DNA of 64,000 nucleotides from Pararoseomonas baculiformis (GCF_017813395.1 NZ_JAGIZB010000019.1:33383-97382); one strand, 5' to 3'. Shown: positions 46,261 to 55,365, counted from the stretch's first letter. Notes: generated from the sequence alone by a model not told the origin. Numbers and translations: made by a program.

Positions 46261-46752
46261 ATGGGGCGAAACGGGAACATGCCGCTGGACCTGAGCATGC
46301 CCGAGCGCACGGCCGCCACCTGCCGCGCCGCCATGCGCTTCTGCGCCCGCAACCGCTGGGCGCCCCTGGCCGAGATGCCCATTCCCTGCGGCCGGCGGCT
46401 GGACATCATGGCCCTGACACCCGAGGGGCATCTCTACGCCATCGAGGTGAAGTCGGGCCCGCGCGACTTCCTTTCGGACAACAAGTGGCACGAGTACCGG
46501 GACTGGTGCGACCGGCTCTATTTCGCGGTCGATTGCGATTTCCCGCAGGAACTCATCCCCGAGAAGATCGGGCTGATCGTCAGCGACGGCTTCGACGCGG
46601 TGCTGGTGCGGGACACGGAGCACAAGGCCCTGGCCGGCGCCCGCCGGAAATCCCTGATGCACCGCTATGCCGTGCTGGCGGCGGGCCGGCTCGCCGCCGC
46701 CTGCGACCCCGTGGGCGCGCAGGAGATGCGGGCCGCGCTTCTCTGCGAGTAG
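46261..46752 (+). CDS. mmcB: MmcB-family DNA repair protein
   Basis: A 163-residue nuclease-fold protein. The pattern MPIPCGRRLDIMALTPEGHLYAIEVKSGPRDFLSDNKWHEYRDWCDRLYFAV holds the PD-(D/E)xK-type catalytic residues (Asp in RRLDIM, Glu-x-Lys in IEVKS). The family, as studied in Caulobacter, is SOS-linked and needed for survival of DNA crosslinks. A GTTC-N7-GTTC box is not visible before this gene. ATG 46261 is used; ATG 46279 is an alternative. Confidence 0.85.
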   Translation: MGRNGNMPLDLSMPERTAATCRAAMRFCARNRWAPLAEMPIPCGRRLDIMALTPEGHLYAIEVKSGPRDFLSDNKWHEYRDWCDRLYFAVDCDFPQELIPEKIGLIVSDGFDAVLVRDTEHKALAGARRKSLMHRYAVLAAGRLAAACDPVGAQEMRAALLCE

Positions 46753-46875
46753 CGCTGTTCGTCAAGACCCGCCTCCTGCGTCTTTGATGGCGTGGCCGCG
46801 CGGAACCGCTTCTGCGCCTGGCCGTTCTCCCACCGCGCCCGTTCCCCCCAGGGCGCCTTCTCGGAGATCCCCGAC

Positions 46876-47454
46876 ATGCTTCGCCGCAGCTTTCCGCTCG
46901 CCCTCGCGGGTGCAGCCCTCGTTCCCGCCATGGCCCAGGCCCAGAGCCAGCCCCAGGGCCAGGGCGCCGGTGCCACCCGTGCCCCTGCCGCGGGCGCGAC
47001 GCCCCAGGCCAATACCCCGCCCATGAACCTTGCGGGCATGCAGCCCGAGCAGCTGGCCAAGATGACGCATGAGGCCGGCGCCTTCTCCCTCGCCACCGCG
47101 CGGATGGGCATGGAGAAGGCCACCAATGCCGAGGTGAAGCGCTTCGCCAATTTCGAGGCGCGGGAGCAGGAGGCCGTGGCGCAGGCCATGAAGATGGCCG
47201 GCCACAACTTCCCCGAGCCCCAGTTCGGCGGCCAGAAGTACCAGACGATCCAGCGCCTGCAGTCCACCAGTGGCGAGGCCTTCGACCAGCTTTTCCTGGA
47301 GGTGCAGGAGCAGGGCCACCAGGAGCTGCTGAACCTCACCACCGCCATCGTCGAGGGCCAGGCGCCCACCCCGGACAAGATCACCGCGCTGCTGGCCAGC
47401 GACCGGATCCGGGAGCACCTGATCGACATCGGGACGCTGCGCGGCCGCCGCTGA
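46876..47454 (+). CDS. DUF4142 family exported protein
   Basis: A 192-residue exported protein with a signal (MLRRSFPLALAGAALVPAMAQAQ, ending AQAQ), a Gln/Pro/Ala-rich linker, and a DUF4142 domain: MTHEAGAFSLATARMGMEKATNAEVKRFANFEAREQEAVAQAMK, a four-helix ferritin-like pattern. The family is outer-membrane or periplasmic and of unknown role. ATG 46876 follows GGAGA by eight bases. It is convergent with hldE. Confidence 0.85.
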   Translation: MLRRSFPLALAGAALVPAMAQAQSQPQGQGAGATRAPAAGATPQANTPPMNLAGMQPEQLAKMTHEAGAFSLATARMGMEKATNAEVKRFANFEAREQEAVAQAMKMAGHNFPEPQFGGQKYQTIQRLQSTSGEAFDQLFLEVQEQGHQELLNLTTAIVEGQAPTPDKITALLASDRIREHLIDIGTLRGRR

Positions 47455-47466
47455 GGCGGGCGCGAG

Positions 47467-47497
47467 GGCGCGGCGGCAACCCGCCGCCGCGCCTTAG
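47467..47497. terminator. Terminator between the DUF4142 gene and hldE
   Basis: A perfect 11-bp stem GGCGCGGCGGC (47467-47477) against GCCGCCGCGCC (47483-47493) with loop AACCC. It abuts the hldE stop on the other strand and lies 12 bases behind the DUF4142 stop, so it can serve both convergent genes. The T tails are short. Confidence 0.6.
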
Positions 47498-48975
47498 CGG
47501 CCGATATCGGCGGCGCTGATCGCCCGTTCCGGCAGCAGCTCGGCCAGGCGCACGACGCCGCCCCATTCCTGCACCATCAGGCCGCCCACCACCTCGTCGA
47601 TCCGGCGATCGGCGCCCTTCACCAGCAGGTCCGGGCGGATGGCCTCGATCGCGGCCTCGGCCGTGTCCTCGTCGAAGAAGGTGACGAGATCGACGCTGGG
47701 CAGGGAGGCGATCACGGCGGCCCGGGCCGCTTCGGCCTGGATGGGGCGCGCCGGGCCCTTCACGCGCCGCACGGCGGCGTCGGTCTGCACGCCCACGATC
47801 ACCCGGTCGCACCAGCGCCGCGCCTGTTCCAGCAGGTGCATATGGCCGGGACGCAGCAGGTCGAAATGCCCGTCGGTGAAGCCCACGCGCCAGCCGCGGC
47901 GGCGCCAGCGCTCCGCCAGCTCCGCGGCGCGGCTGCGGGAGACGATCTTGCGCAGCGTGCCATGCTCGCCGCTCATCGCCTCCAGCATGTCCGTGTCGCG
48001 CGCCACCGCCGTGCCGAGCTTGCCGACGACCAGCCCGGCCGCGACATTGGAGAGCCGGGCCGCCACAGGCAGGGGCAGTCCCGCCGCCAGCCCTGCCGCG
48101 ACCACCGCCACCACCGTGTCGCCGGCGCCGGAGACATCGACCACCTCCGCCGCCTCGGCGGGGAAGTGGTGCACGGCGTCGCCGTCCAGCAGCGTCATGC
48201 CGTCCCGCCCGCGGGTGACGAGCACGGCGCCGATCCCCAACCGGTCCCGCATGGCACGGGCGGCGGCGAGGAGGGAGTGCTCGCTCTCCACGCTCATGCC
48301 CGTGGCGCGGCGCAGCTCCGCGCGGTTCGGCACCAGAAGGTCCGCCCCGGAATAGAGGGAGAAGTCTTCTCCCTTGGGGTCCACCACCACGCGGCGGCCG
48401 GCCGCGTGGGCGGCGGCGATCAGCCGTTCCGGCACGTCCCCGGCCAGGACGCCCTTCCGGTAGTCCGACAGGATCATCACCTTGGTGGCCGCCACCGTGT
48501 CCTGCGCGATGCGAACCAGCCGGTCCGCGAGGCGCGGGTGGATGGGCTGCGCCACCTCCTGGTCCGCGCGCAGCAATTGCTGGCCGGAGGCGATGAAGCG
48601 GGTCTTGGTGGTGGTGGCGCGGCCGCCCTGCACCAGCAGCCAGGGTTCCACCCCGGGCTGGCCGCCGATCAGCCCGGTGAGGTCCGACCCGGCCTGGTCA
48701 TCCCCGACAACGGAGAGGAAGGCGACCGAGGTGCCGAGGGCGGTGAGGTTGCGCACCACGTTCCCGGCCCCGCCGGGCATGGCCACCTCGCGCTCCACGC
48801 TCAGCACGGGCACGGGGGCCTCGGGCGAGATGCGGTTCACATGGCCATAGACCGTGCGGTCCAGCATGGCGTCGCCGACCACCAGCACCGAGGCACGCCG
48901 GAGGGAACGCACGGCCTCCGCGAGGTCGGCGGCGGCCATGGGCAAGGCAGGGGTATCGGGCGCGGCGCCGTTCAT
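47494..48975 (-). CDS. hldE: HldE bifunctional heptose kinase/adenylyltransferase
   Basis: A 493-residue enzyme of ADP-heptose synthesis for lipopolysaccharide. Residues ~1-325 are a ribokinase-type kinase (GDAMLDRTVYGHVNRISPEAPVPV, GGAGNVVRNL, VVDVSGAGDTVVAV near 283), and about 350-493 are a nucleotidyltransferase domain. The latter's HxGH motif is altered: the segment reads FTDGHFDLLRPGHMHLL, with Arg where the first His is expected and Asp for the usual Asn. The kinase part looks complete. ATG 48975 begins the family domain. Confidence 0.9.
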   Translation of the reverse strand: MNGAAPDTPALPMAAADLAEAVRSLRRASVLVVGDAMLDRTVYGHVNRISPEAPVPVLSVEREVAMPGGAGNVVRNLTALGTSVAFLSVVGDDQAGSDLTGLIGGQPGVEPWLLVQGGRATTTKTRFIASGQQLLRADQEVAQPIHPRLADRLVRIAQDTVAATKVMILSDYRKGVLAGDVPERLIAAAHAAGRRVVVDPKGEDFSLYSGADLLVPNRAELRRATGMSVESEHSLLAAARAMRDRLGIGAVLVTRGRDGMTLLDGDAVHHFPAEAAEVVDVSGAGDTVVAVVAAGLAAGLPLPVAARLSNVAAGLVVGKLGTAVARDTDMLEAMSGEHGTLRKIVSRSRAAELAERWRRRGWRVGFTDGHFDLLRPGHMHLLEQARRWCDRVIVGVQTDAAVRRVKGPARPIQAEAARAAVIASLPSVDLVTFFDEDTAEAAIEAIRPDLLVKGADRRIDEVVGGLMVQEWGGVVRLAELLPERAISAADIGR

Positions 48976-49068
48976 CGCATCCGGCGTAGCCCGCCGCCGG
49001 GGCGGGTGGCAACCGGGCGTTGCCCTCGGTGACCAAGCATTAACCGCGGGAGGTGCAGATTCGGTGCC

Positions 49069-49971
49069 GTGATGTTCCCTGTCACGCATCCGGCCCAGGA
49101 TGGGCCGGCGCCGCTCGCGGCCCTCCTGTTCCGCCCGGGCCCGGCCCTGGCGCCGGAGGCCCATCGTGTCGCCTGCGCCCTGCTGGAGGATGCGGCCCGC
49201 CGCCGCGGCGGGCGCGCTTCGGCAGATGAGGATGGAGGCTGGCGCCTGGTCGCGGCCCCACCGGCACTGGAGGTGGCCCGCCGTACCCTGGCCGCCGTGC
49301 TGCATGGCCGTGACGCCGCGCTGGTGACCGAAGCCCTGGCCGCCCCGCCGCCGCCCGCGCCCGGGCAAAGGGGGCTGGAAGCCATGCTGGCCACCCGCCC
49401 CATCGAGCAACTGGTGGAACGCCGGGCCATCCTCGGCTTCGGCGCGGGGGGGATGCCCCGCCCTGCTGGCTGGCGCCTGCGGCCGGACCGGGCCGCCATC
49501 GCCGCGGCGCTGGGCGCGGGCTGGGTCGGCGCTCCCTGGCAGGCCCATGGATGGGAGCTGGTGGCACGCCGCATCGCGGCCCTGCCCTGGCCCGGGGAAG
49601 GGCCCCTGCATCTGGACCTTCCGCCCGAGGTGCTGCCGCCACGCGGTGCGCCGCCCTTCCTTCCCGTGCTTCCCCCCCGTGCCCTGGCCAGCCCACCCCC
49701 CGTGCCTTTCGCCGTGGATGGGCCGGCCGCTGCCGCGCTGGGAATGGTGGATCCGGCCTATCTCCGGGCCCAGGTGCTGCACCTGGCCTATGAACCCGCC
49801 CTCGACCTGCTTCCGGCCACCTTCTGGGGCCTGCTCGGCCCGGGCCGCGTGGTGCTGGAGGGGGTCGAGGACGAGGCGGGGCTGCGCTGGGGGCTGGCGC
49901 GGGGGATCGCCCGCTTCAGCGGCCCGGAACCCGACCGGGTTCTGGCCGCGCTGCGACGGAGGGGCGGATGA
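49069..49971 (+). CDS. Hypothetical protein, pair partner 1
   Basis: A 300-residue Ala/Pro/Gly-rich protein I do not recognise. It has no signal peptide or membrane segment. Structured-looking segments are ATRPIEQLVERRAILGFGAGGMPRPAGWRLRPD and VDPAYLRAQVLHLAYEPALDLLPATFWGLLGPGRVVLEGVEDEAGLRWGLARGIARF. Start GTG 49069 or ATG 49072; GGAGGT lies about 15 bases upstream. Its stop overlaps the next gene start (ATGA), so the pair is co-translated. GC-rich composition makes chance openness possible, but length and tight coupling support a real gene. Confidence 0.65.
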   Translation: MMFPVTHPAQDGPAPLAALLFRPGPALAPEAHRVACALLEDAARRRGGRASADEDGGWRLVAAPPALEVARRTLAAVLHGRDAALVTEALAAPPPPAPGQRGLEAMLATRPIEQLVERRAILGFGAGGMPRPAGWRLRPDRAAIAAALGAGWVGAPWQAHGWELVARRIAALPWPGEGPLHLDLPPEVLPPRGAPPFLPVLPPRALASPPPVPFAVDGPAAAALGMVDPAYLRAQVLHLAYEPALDLLPATFWGLLGPGRVVLEGVEDEAGLRWGLARGIARFSGPEPDRVLAALRRRGG

Positions 49972-51122
49972 AAGCGCAGGGGCTGGCACTGCCGGACCCG
50001 CCACCCCTCACAGGGCCGGAGGGCGGCGCGGCGGAGCTGGCGGCGCTTGTCCGCCGCTGCCTGGCCTCCGGTTCCGTGCGGGACGTCCTGTGGCTGCGCC
50101 TTTCCCGCCTGCCCAGGGGGCTCGATCGCCCGCATCACCGCCGCCTTCTGCGGGAGGCGCTGGCCCTGCCCCAGCACGCCCGCCGCGCGCGCGTTTTCCA
50201 CCTGCCCGATGGCGACATGGCCGTGGCTACCGCCCCGCCGGACACGCTGCGCCCGGCGGTGCTGCGGGTGCTGGACGGGGCGGTGGAGGAGGCGGCGCTG
50301 GTGCAGGTGATCCGCAGCCTGCGGCTGCCGGAGGAATCGGGCGCGCTGCTGGCCGTGCTGGAGGAAAGCCTGGGCCTTGCCCCGCCCGCGCCGGAACCCC
50401 GCGCCGCCTTGCCGCCGCTGGAAGCCGCGTCCCTGGCCGCGATCCTTCCGGGGCTGGCCCAGGCCGATCCCGCGCCCTATCTGCGCCGCCAGCCTCTCTG
50501 CCGGCTGACGCCGGAGGGAGAATCCGGAATCCTCGCTGAATCCGTCGCTCCCATGCCCGGCGCGCTGCGGGACCGGCTGCTGCCCGGGCAGGGGCTGGAG
50601 GATGTGCCAGCCCTGGCCGCGCAGCTGCGCCTTTCGCTGGAGCTGCGGATGCTGGCGGGGATCGCGCGGCCGGAATGGCTGGCGGCACCTCGGCCGCTGC
50701 ATCTCTCGCTCTCGGTGGCGGCGCTGACGTCGGATGCGTTCCTGGCCATGGATGGGCGTTTGCCTGGCGCCGTGCGGCCGATGCTGACGCTGTGCATCCC
50801 GGCCGCCGGGATCCTGTCGGACTCGGCGGGCTTCGCGCTCGGGCGGGACCTGGCCGTCAGCCGCGGCTATGGGCTGGCCTTGGAGGCGGGGTGCGGCGCG
50901 GCGTTGGCGTTGTTGCCGCCAGGGCGGATCGGGGCAGGGATGCTGCGCCTGGCCTGGTCGGACTCCCTGCCGGCCGATCCCGGACCGCTGGCGGCCGTGA
51001 CGCGGGCCGGGCTGCCGGTGGTGCTGACGGGGGCGGACCGCACCGCGGCCATCGCCTGGGGCTGGGAGAACGGGATCACCTTGTTCCAGGGCCGCGCGAC
51101 GGACCGGCACCTGCGGCAATGA
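49968..51122 (+). CDS. Hypothetical protein, possibly a degenerate EAL domain
   Basis: A 384-residue protein coupled to the gene before it. The first half is helical and unassigned. The C-terminal ~200 residues show a pattern reminiscent of a worn EAL phosphodiesterase: alternating strands and helices and a near-terminal AAIAWGWENGITLFQGRATD, which resembles the ...LGIDLVQGY... end of EAL domains. The catalytic Glu-Ala-Leu and metal sites are not visible, so any activity would be lost; a signalling scaffold is possible. The likeness is faint. Confidence 0.6.
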   Translation: MKAQGLALPDPPPLTGPEGGAAELAALVRRCLASGSVRDVLWLRLSRLPRGLDRPHHRRLLREALALPQHARRARVFHLPDGDMAVATAPPDTLRPAVLRVLDGAVEEAALVQVIRSLRLPEESGALLAVLEESLGLAPPAPEPRAALPPLEAASLAAILPGLAQADPAPYLRRQPLCRLTPEGESGILAESVAPMPGALRDRLLPGQGLEDVPALAAQLRLSLELRMLAGIARPEWLAAPRPLHLSLSVAALTSDAFLAMDGRLPGAVRPMLTLCIPAAGILSDSAGFALGRDLAVSRGYGLALEAGCGAALALLPPGRIGAGMLRLAWSDSLPADPGPLAAVTRAGLPVVLTGADRTAAIAWGWENGITLFQGRATDRHLRQ

Positions 51123-51179
51123 TGCCTTGTGAAGCGGACCGTCCTGGCCGGCCGCCGTGCCGGGGCCTATGCCCCTGCC

Positions 51180-51935
51180 ATGCGCCACGCCACCGATCCC
51201 GCCGCCCCCGCCATCGCCGCCGAGGGGCTGACCAAGCGCTATGGCGAGGTGCTGGCCGTGGATTCCCTGAGCTTCATCCTACCGCGGGGCGCCACCTTCG
51301 GGCTGCTCGGCGGCAATGGCGCCGGCAAGAGCACCACCATCTCCATGCTGCTGGGCTTGCTGATCCCCAGCGCGGGCCATGTGCGCGTGCTGGGCCATGA
51401 CATGGCGCGGGATCGTTTCGCGGCCCTGGCGCGGGCCAACTTCTCCTCGCCCTATATCGCCCTGCCGCACCGGCTGAGCGTGCGGGAGAACCTGAAGGTC
51501 TATGCGCATCTCTACGGCGTGGCGGATGCGGGCGGCCGGATTGCCGAGCTGGCCGGGCAGCTTTCCCTGACCGAATTGCTGGACCGTCCGGCCGGCGATC
51601 TCTCCGCCGGGCAGAAGACCCGCGTGGCCCTGGCGAAATCCCTGATCAACCACCCGGACGTGCTGCTGCTGGACGAGCCGACGGCAAGCCTGGACCCGGA
51701 CACGGCGGACTGGGTGCGAAGCTGGCTGGAACGCTACCGGGCGGAGAGCGGCTGCGCGATCCTTCTCGCCTCCCACAACATGGCGGAGGTGGAGCGGCTC
51801 TGCGACCATGTGCTGATGCTGAAGAAGGGGCGGCTGGTGGATAGCGGCTCCCCGTCCGAATTGCTGGAGCGCTATGGCCGCGACGACCTGGAGGAGGTGT
51901 TCCTGGATATCGCGCGTGGCCGGCAGGCGGGGTAG
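51180..51935 (+). CDS. ABC transporter ATP-binding protein
   Basis: A 251-residue ATPase. Walker A is GLLGGNGAGKST, the Q-loop region FSSPYIALP, signature LSAGQKTRVAL, Walker B VLLLDEPTASLDPD and the switch His in LASHNMAEVE. The C-terminal short extension and the ...GSPSELLERYGRDDLEEVFLDIA ending are of the ABC-2 exporter (DRA/CcmA-like) type. No permease gene is next to it; a GntR gene follows at once. ATG 51180 is preferred over GTG 51129. Confidence 0.9.
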   Translation: MRHATDPAAPAIAAEGLTKRYGEVLAVDSLSFILPRGATFGLLGGNGAGKSTTISMLLGLLIPSAGHVRVLGHDMARDRFAALARANFSSPYIALPHRLSVRENLKVYAHLYGVADAGGRIAELAGQLSLTELLDRPAGDLSAGQKTRVALAKSLINHPDVLLLDEPTASLDPDTADWVRSWLERYRAESGCAILLASHNMAEVERLCDHVLMLKKGRLVDSGSPSELLERYGRDDLEEVFLDIARGRQAG

Positions 51936-51941
51936 CGGGCG

Positions 51942-52610
51942 GTGGTGATCGAAGCGCCCAGGCCCAGCCGCTCCTCCGGCTCCGAGGCCTATGACCTGCT
52001 GCTGGAGGCGATCGACAGTGGCGCCCTACCGGCCGGCACCCGGCTGCGCGAGGCGGAACTGGCCGAGCGCTTCCGCATCAGCCGGACCCCGGTGCGCGAG
52101 GCGCTGAAGCGGCTGGAGGCGCAGGGGCTGGTTCTGCACGAGCCGCATCATGGCGCCGTGGTGGCCAGCCTGGACTACGGCCAGATGACCGAGCTCTACC
52201 ACATGCGGGAGGTGCTGGAGGGCACGGCGGCGGGTCTGGCCGCCACCCATGCCACCGCCACCGAGGTGGAAATCCTGCGCGAGATGGTGGAGCGCGACCG
52301 GGGCCTGCTGGAGGATCCGGTGGCGCTGGCCGCCACCAACCGCGCCTTCCACCGCCAGATCCGGCTTTCCGCCCGCAACCGCTTCCTGAACGCCATGCTG
52401 GAGAACATGCGGATCTCCCTGGCGCTGCTGGCGGGCACCACCCTGGCAGTGCCGAAGCGTGGCGCGGAATCGGTGGAGGAGCATGCCGCCATCATGGCTG
52501 CGATCGAGGCGCGGGACGCGGCCGCGGCGGAAGCGGCGGCGCGGCGGCACATCCGGAACGCCTTCAAGGTACGGATCGGGCTGGAGCACTGGGAGGGACG
52601 GCGGGGCTGA
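51942..52610 (+). CDS. GntR-family (FCD) transcriptional regulator of the tcu region
   Basis: A 222-residue regulator: winged helix (GALPAGTRLREAELAERFRISRTPVREALKRLEAQG-like; core RISRTPVREALKRLE) and FCD domain (YHMREVLEGTAAGLA, TNRAFHRQIRLSARNRF, SVEEHAAIMAAIEARDAAAAE). It lies just before the tcuA-tcuB genes, as TcuR-like regulators often do near tricarballylate genes, although the Salmonella regulator is of another family. A GTAT-N8-ATAC repeat in front of tcuA is a likely target. GTG start. Confidence 0.88.
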   Translation: MVIEAPRPSRSSGSEAYDLLLEAIDSGALPAGTRLREAELAERFRISRTPVREALKRLEAQGLVLHEPHHGAVVASLDYGQMTELYHMREVLEGTAAGLAATHATATEVEILREMVERDRGLLEDPVALAATNRAFHRQIRLSARNRFLNAMLENMRISLALLAGTTLAVPKRGAESVEEHAAIMAAIEARDAAAAEAAARRHIRNAFKVRIGLEHWEGRRG

Positions 52611-52703
52611 GCCCCGGCCTTCCGGCCTCCCCCTGCAGGACGGCACTGCCGGTATCGAGCCACGCTCATCGAGGGCGCGGCTTGAAACGCGCCCGTCAAG
52701 ATC

Positions 52704-52719
52704 GTATCCCCTGGCATAC
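52704..52719. promoter_or_regulatory. Inverted repeat, likely operator before tcuA
   Basis: GTAT-N8-ATAC (52704-52719) lies 9 bases before the tcuA start region and overlaps a -10-like TATCCC (52705-52710), which is 17 bases behind TTGAAA (52682-52687). The site fits GntR/FCD operator size. Confidence 0.5.
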
Positions 52720-52727
52720 AAAATGGG

Positions 52728-54137
52728 ATGCGGGAGGAGATGCCGGATTTTTCGCGGCTCTGGGACGTTCTGGTCATCGGCGGCGGGAATGCGGCCCTCT
52801 GCGCGGCCGTAACGGCGCGCCAGGCCGGGTGCTCGGTGATGCTGATCGAGCACGCGCCCAAGGCCTTCCGCGGCGGCAACAGCCGGCACACCCGCAACAT
52901 GCGGACGATGCACGCCGCCCCGACATCGGTGCTGACCGAGGCCTACCTGGAGGACGAGTACTGGGACGACCTCCTGCGCGTGACGGGCGGGCAGACGGAC
53001 GAGCACCTGGCACGCATGACCATCCGCCTGACCCAGGAGGCGCTGCCCTTCATGGAAGCCTGCGGGGTGCGCTTCCAGCCCTCGCTTTCCGGAACGCTGA
53101 GCCTGAGCCGGACGAACGCCTTCTTCCTCGGCGGCGGGAAGGCGCTGGTGAATGCCTATTACGCCACCGCCGAGCGGCTTGGGATCGAGATCCTCTATGA
53201 CACCGAGGCGGTCGATCTGAGGATGGAGGACGGCTTCGTCCGGGAGGTGGTGATCGATCACCGCGGCTTCCCCGAGACGGTGCGCGCGAAGACCGTGGTC
53301 GCCTCCTCCGGCGGCTTCCAGGCCGACCTGGAATGGCTGGAGAAGGGTTGGGGCCCGGCGGCGCGGAACTTCCTCATCCGCGGCACGCCCTATGCCAAGG
53401 GAAAGGTGCTGCGGAACCTGCTGGACCAGGGCGTGGGACAGGTGGGCGACCCCACCCAGTGCCATGCGGTGGCGATCGACGGGCGCGCGCCGAAATTCGA
53501 TGGCGGCATCGTCACGCGGCTGGACTGCGTGCCCTTCTCCGTCGTCGTGAACAAGCACGGCGAGCGCTTCTATGACGAGGGTGAGGATGTCTGGCCCAAG
53601 CGCTACGCGATCTGGGGCCGGTTGGTGGCGCAGCAGCCGGACCAGGTGGCCTATGCCATCATCGACGTGAAATCCGAGAGGCTGTTCATGCCCAGCGTCT
53701 TCCCCGCCATCAAGGCGGATACGCTGGGCGAGCTGGCGGTGAAGCTGGGGCTGGAGCCGGAGGCGCTGGAGAAGACCGTGGCCGCGTTCAACGCGGCCTG
53801 CGTGCCCGGCGCATTCAACCCCACCGGCCTGGATGGTTGCCGCACGGAGGGGCTGGCGCCACCCAAGACGCATTGGGCGCGGCCCATCACCGATCCGCCC
53901 TTCTTCGGCTATCCGCTGCGGCCCGGCATCACCTTCACCTATCTCGGCGTGAAGGTGGACGAGAATGCGCGGGTGCTGATGGACGACGGCAAGCCGAGCG
54001 CGAACCTCTTCGCCTCGGGCGAGATCATGGCGGGTTCCATCCTGGGCAAGGGCTACCTGGCCGGTTTCGGGATGGCGATCGGCACCGTCTTCGGACGGAT
54101 CGCGGGCAGGGAGGCCGCGAGGAATGCGCGAAACTGA
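52728..54137 (+). CDS. tcuA: TcuA-type FAD-dependent tricarballylate dehydrogenase
   Basis: A 469-residue flavoprotein of the fumarate reductase/succinate dehydrogenase flavoprotein family. The FAD loop is DVLVIGGGNAALCAAVTAR (about residues 13-31), then RGGNSRHTRNMR and SSGGFQADLEWLEK, and the C-terminal FGMAIGTVFGRIAGREAAR. TcuA oxidises tricarballylate to cis-aconitate in Salmonella; the substrate here may be a related acid. It overlaps tcuB by 14 bases and needs that protein to pass on electrons. Confidence 0.9.
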   Translation: MREEMPDFSRLWDVLVIGGGNAALCAAVTARQAGCSVMLIEHAPKAFRGGNSRHTRNMRTMHAAPTSVLTEAYLEDEYWDDLLRVTGGQTDEHLARMTIRLTQEALPFMEACGVRFQPSLSGTLSLSRTNAFFLGGGKALVNAYYATAERLGIEILYDTEAVDLRMEDGFVREVVIDHRGFPETVRAKTVVASSGGFQADLEWLEKGWGPAARNFLIRGTPYAKGKVLRNLLDQGVGQVGDPTQCHAVAIDGRAPKFDGGIVTRLDCVPFSVVVNKHGERFYDEGEDVWPKRYAIWGRLVAQQPDQVAYAIIDVKSERLFMPSVFPAIKADTLGELAVKLGLEPEALEKTVAAFNAACVPGAFNPTGLDGCRTEGLAPPKTHWARPITDPPFFGYPLRPGITFTYLGVKVDENARVLMDDGKPSANLFASGEIMAGSILGKGYLAGFGMAIGTVFGRIAGREAARNARN

Positions 54138-55269
54138 GGCCACCACCGATGCCCGCCGCGCGATGGAGGTGTGCAACGCCTGCCGCTACTGCGAGGGCTA
54201 TTGCGCCGTCTTTCCCGCGATGACCATGCGCCGGGAATTCAGCACCGGCGACCTGAGCTACATCGCCAATCTCTGCCACAACTGCCGCGGCTGCTACTAC
54301 GCCTGCCAATACGCGCCGCCGCATCCCTTCAACATCAACCTGCCCCAGGTGCTCGCCCAGGTGCGGGCGGAAACCTATGAGGAATATGCCTGGCCCGGTC
54401 CGCTGGCGGGGCTGTTCAAGCGCAACGGCACCGTGGTCTCGCTCGTCACGGCGGCGGCCATCGCGCTGACCCTCATCCTGACCATGGCGCTGGTGGATCC
54501 GCGCGTGCTGTACCAGCCGCAGATCGGGCCCGGCGCCTTCTACCGCGTGATCCCGTGGTGGCTGATGGTCACGCTGGCCGGGGGAACCTTCCTCTTCTCC
54601 ATCCTCGCCCTTGGCATGGGGTTCCGCAATTTCTGGCGCGACACGGGCGGACGCCCCGACGAGCTGACGCGGCCGAAGCCGCTGGCCGTGGCGCTGCACG
54701 ACATCCTCACGCTGAAGAACCTGGGCGGCGGAGGAGGGGGCTGCAACGACGTGGACGAGGGATTCTCGCAGCTGCGGCGGCGGTTCCACCACTTCATGTT
54801 CTACGGCTTCCTGCTCTGCTTCGCCTCCACAACCACCGCGACCTTCTACGACCACATCATGGGGCACCCCGCGCCCTATCCCTTCTGGAGCCTGCCCGTG
54901 CAGCTCGGCACCTGGGGCGGGGTGGGCATGGTCATCGGCACGGCGGGGCTGATCTGGGTGAAGGTGGTTTCCGATCCCGCGCCGGCGGCCCGCAACCTGC
55001 TGGGGGCGGACTACGCCCTGCTCATCCTGCTCTTCCTCTCGGCCTTCACCGGGCTGCTGTTGCTGGGGCTGCGCGCGACGGGGGCGATGGGCGTGCTGCT
55101 CGCCATCCATCTGGGCGTGATCCTCGCCCTGTTCGTGATCGTGCCCTACAGCAAGATGGTGCATGGCGTGTACCGGTCCGGCGCGCTGCTGCGCCATGCG
55201 CTGGAGCGGCACCCCACGCCGCCGCCGGGCAACAAGCCCTCCGACCGCGCGCTCGGCTCGGCGGCCTGA
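54124..55269 (+). CDS. tcuB: TcuB/CitB-type electron transfer protein
   Basis: A 381-residue membrane protein. Two Fe-S motifs lie at the N-terminus, CNACRYCEGYC (residues 17-27) and CHNCRGCYYAC (about 51-61), followed by six or so membrane helices that likely hold haem. It oxidises the reduced flavin of TcuA and feeds electrons to the quinone pool. It overlaps the tcuA stop by 14 bases. The glycine-rich loop GGGGGGCNDVD near residue 198 is typical of the family. Confidence 0.9.
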   Translation: MRETEATTDARRAMEVCNACRYCEGYCAVFPAMTMRREFSTGDLSYIANLCHNCRGCYYACQYAPPHPFNINLPQVLAQVRAETYEEYAWPGPLAGLFKRNGTVVSLVTAAAIALTLILTMALVDPRVLYQPQIGPGAFYRVIPWWLMVTLAGGTFLFSILALGMGFRNFWRDTGGRPDELTRPKPLAVALHDILTLKNLGGGGGGCNDVDEGFSQLRRRFHHFMFYGFLLCFASTTTATFYDHIMGHPAPYPFWSLPVQLGTWGGVGMVIGTAGLIWVKVVSDPAPAARNLLGADYALLILLFLSAFTGLLLLGLRATGAMGVLLAIHLGVILALFVIVPYSKMVHGVYRSGALLRHALERHPTPPPGNKPSDRALGSAA

Positions 55270-55365
55270 AGCGGGACGAAAACACTGGCCCGGCGAAGCG
55301 GCCGGGCGGAAAATGGCGGAGGCGGCGGAGAAGCCGCCCCGGGAAAACGGGCGGGAGGAACGGAT

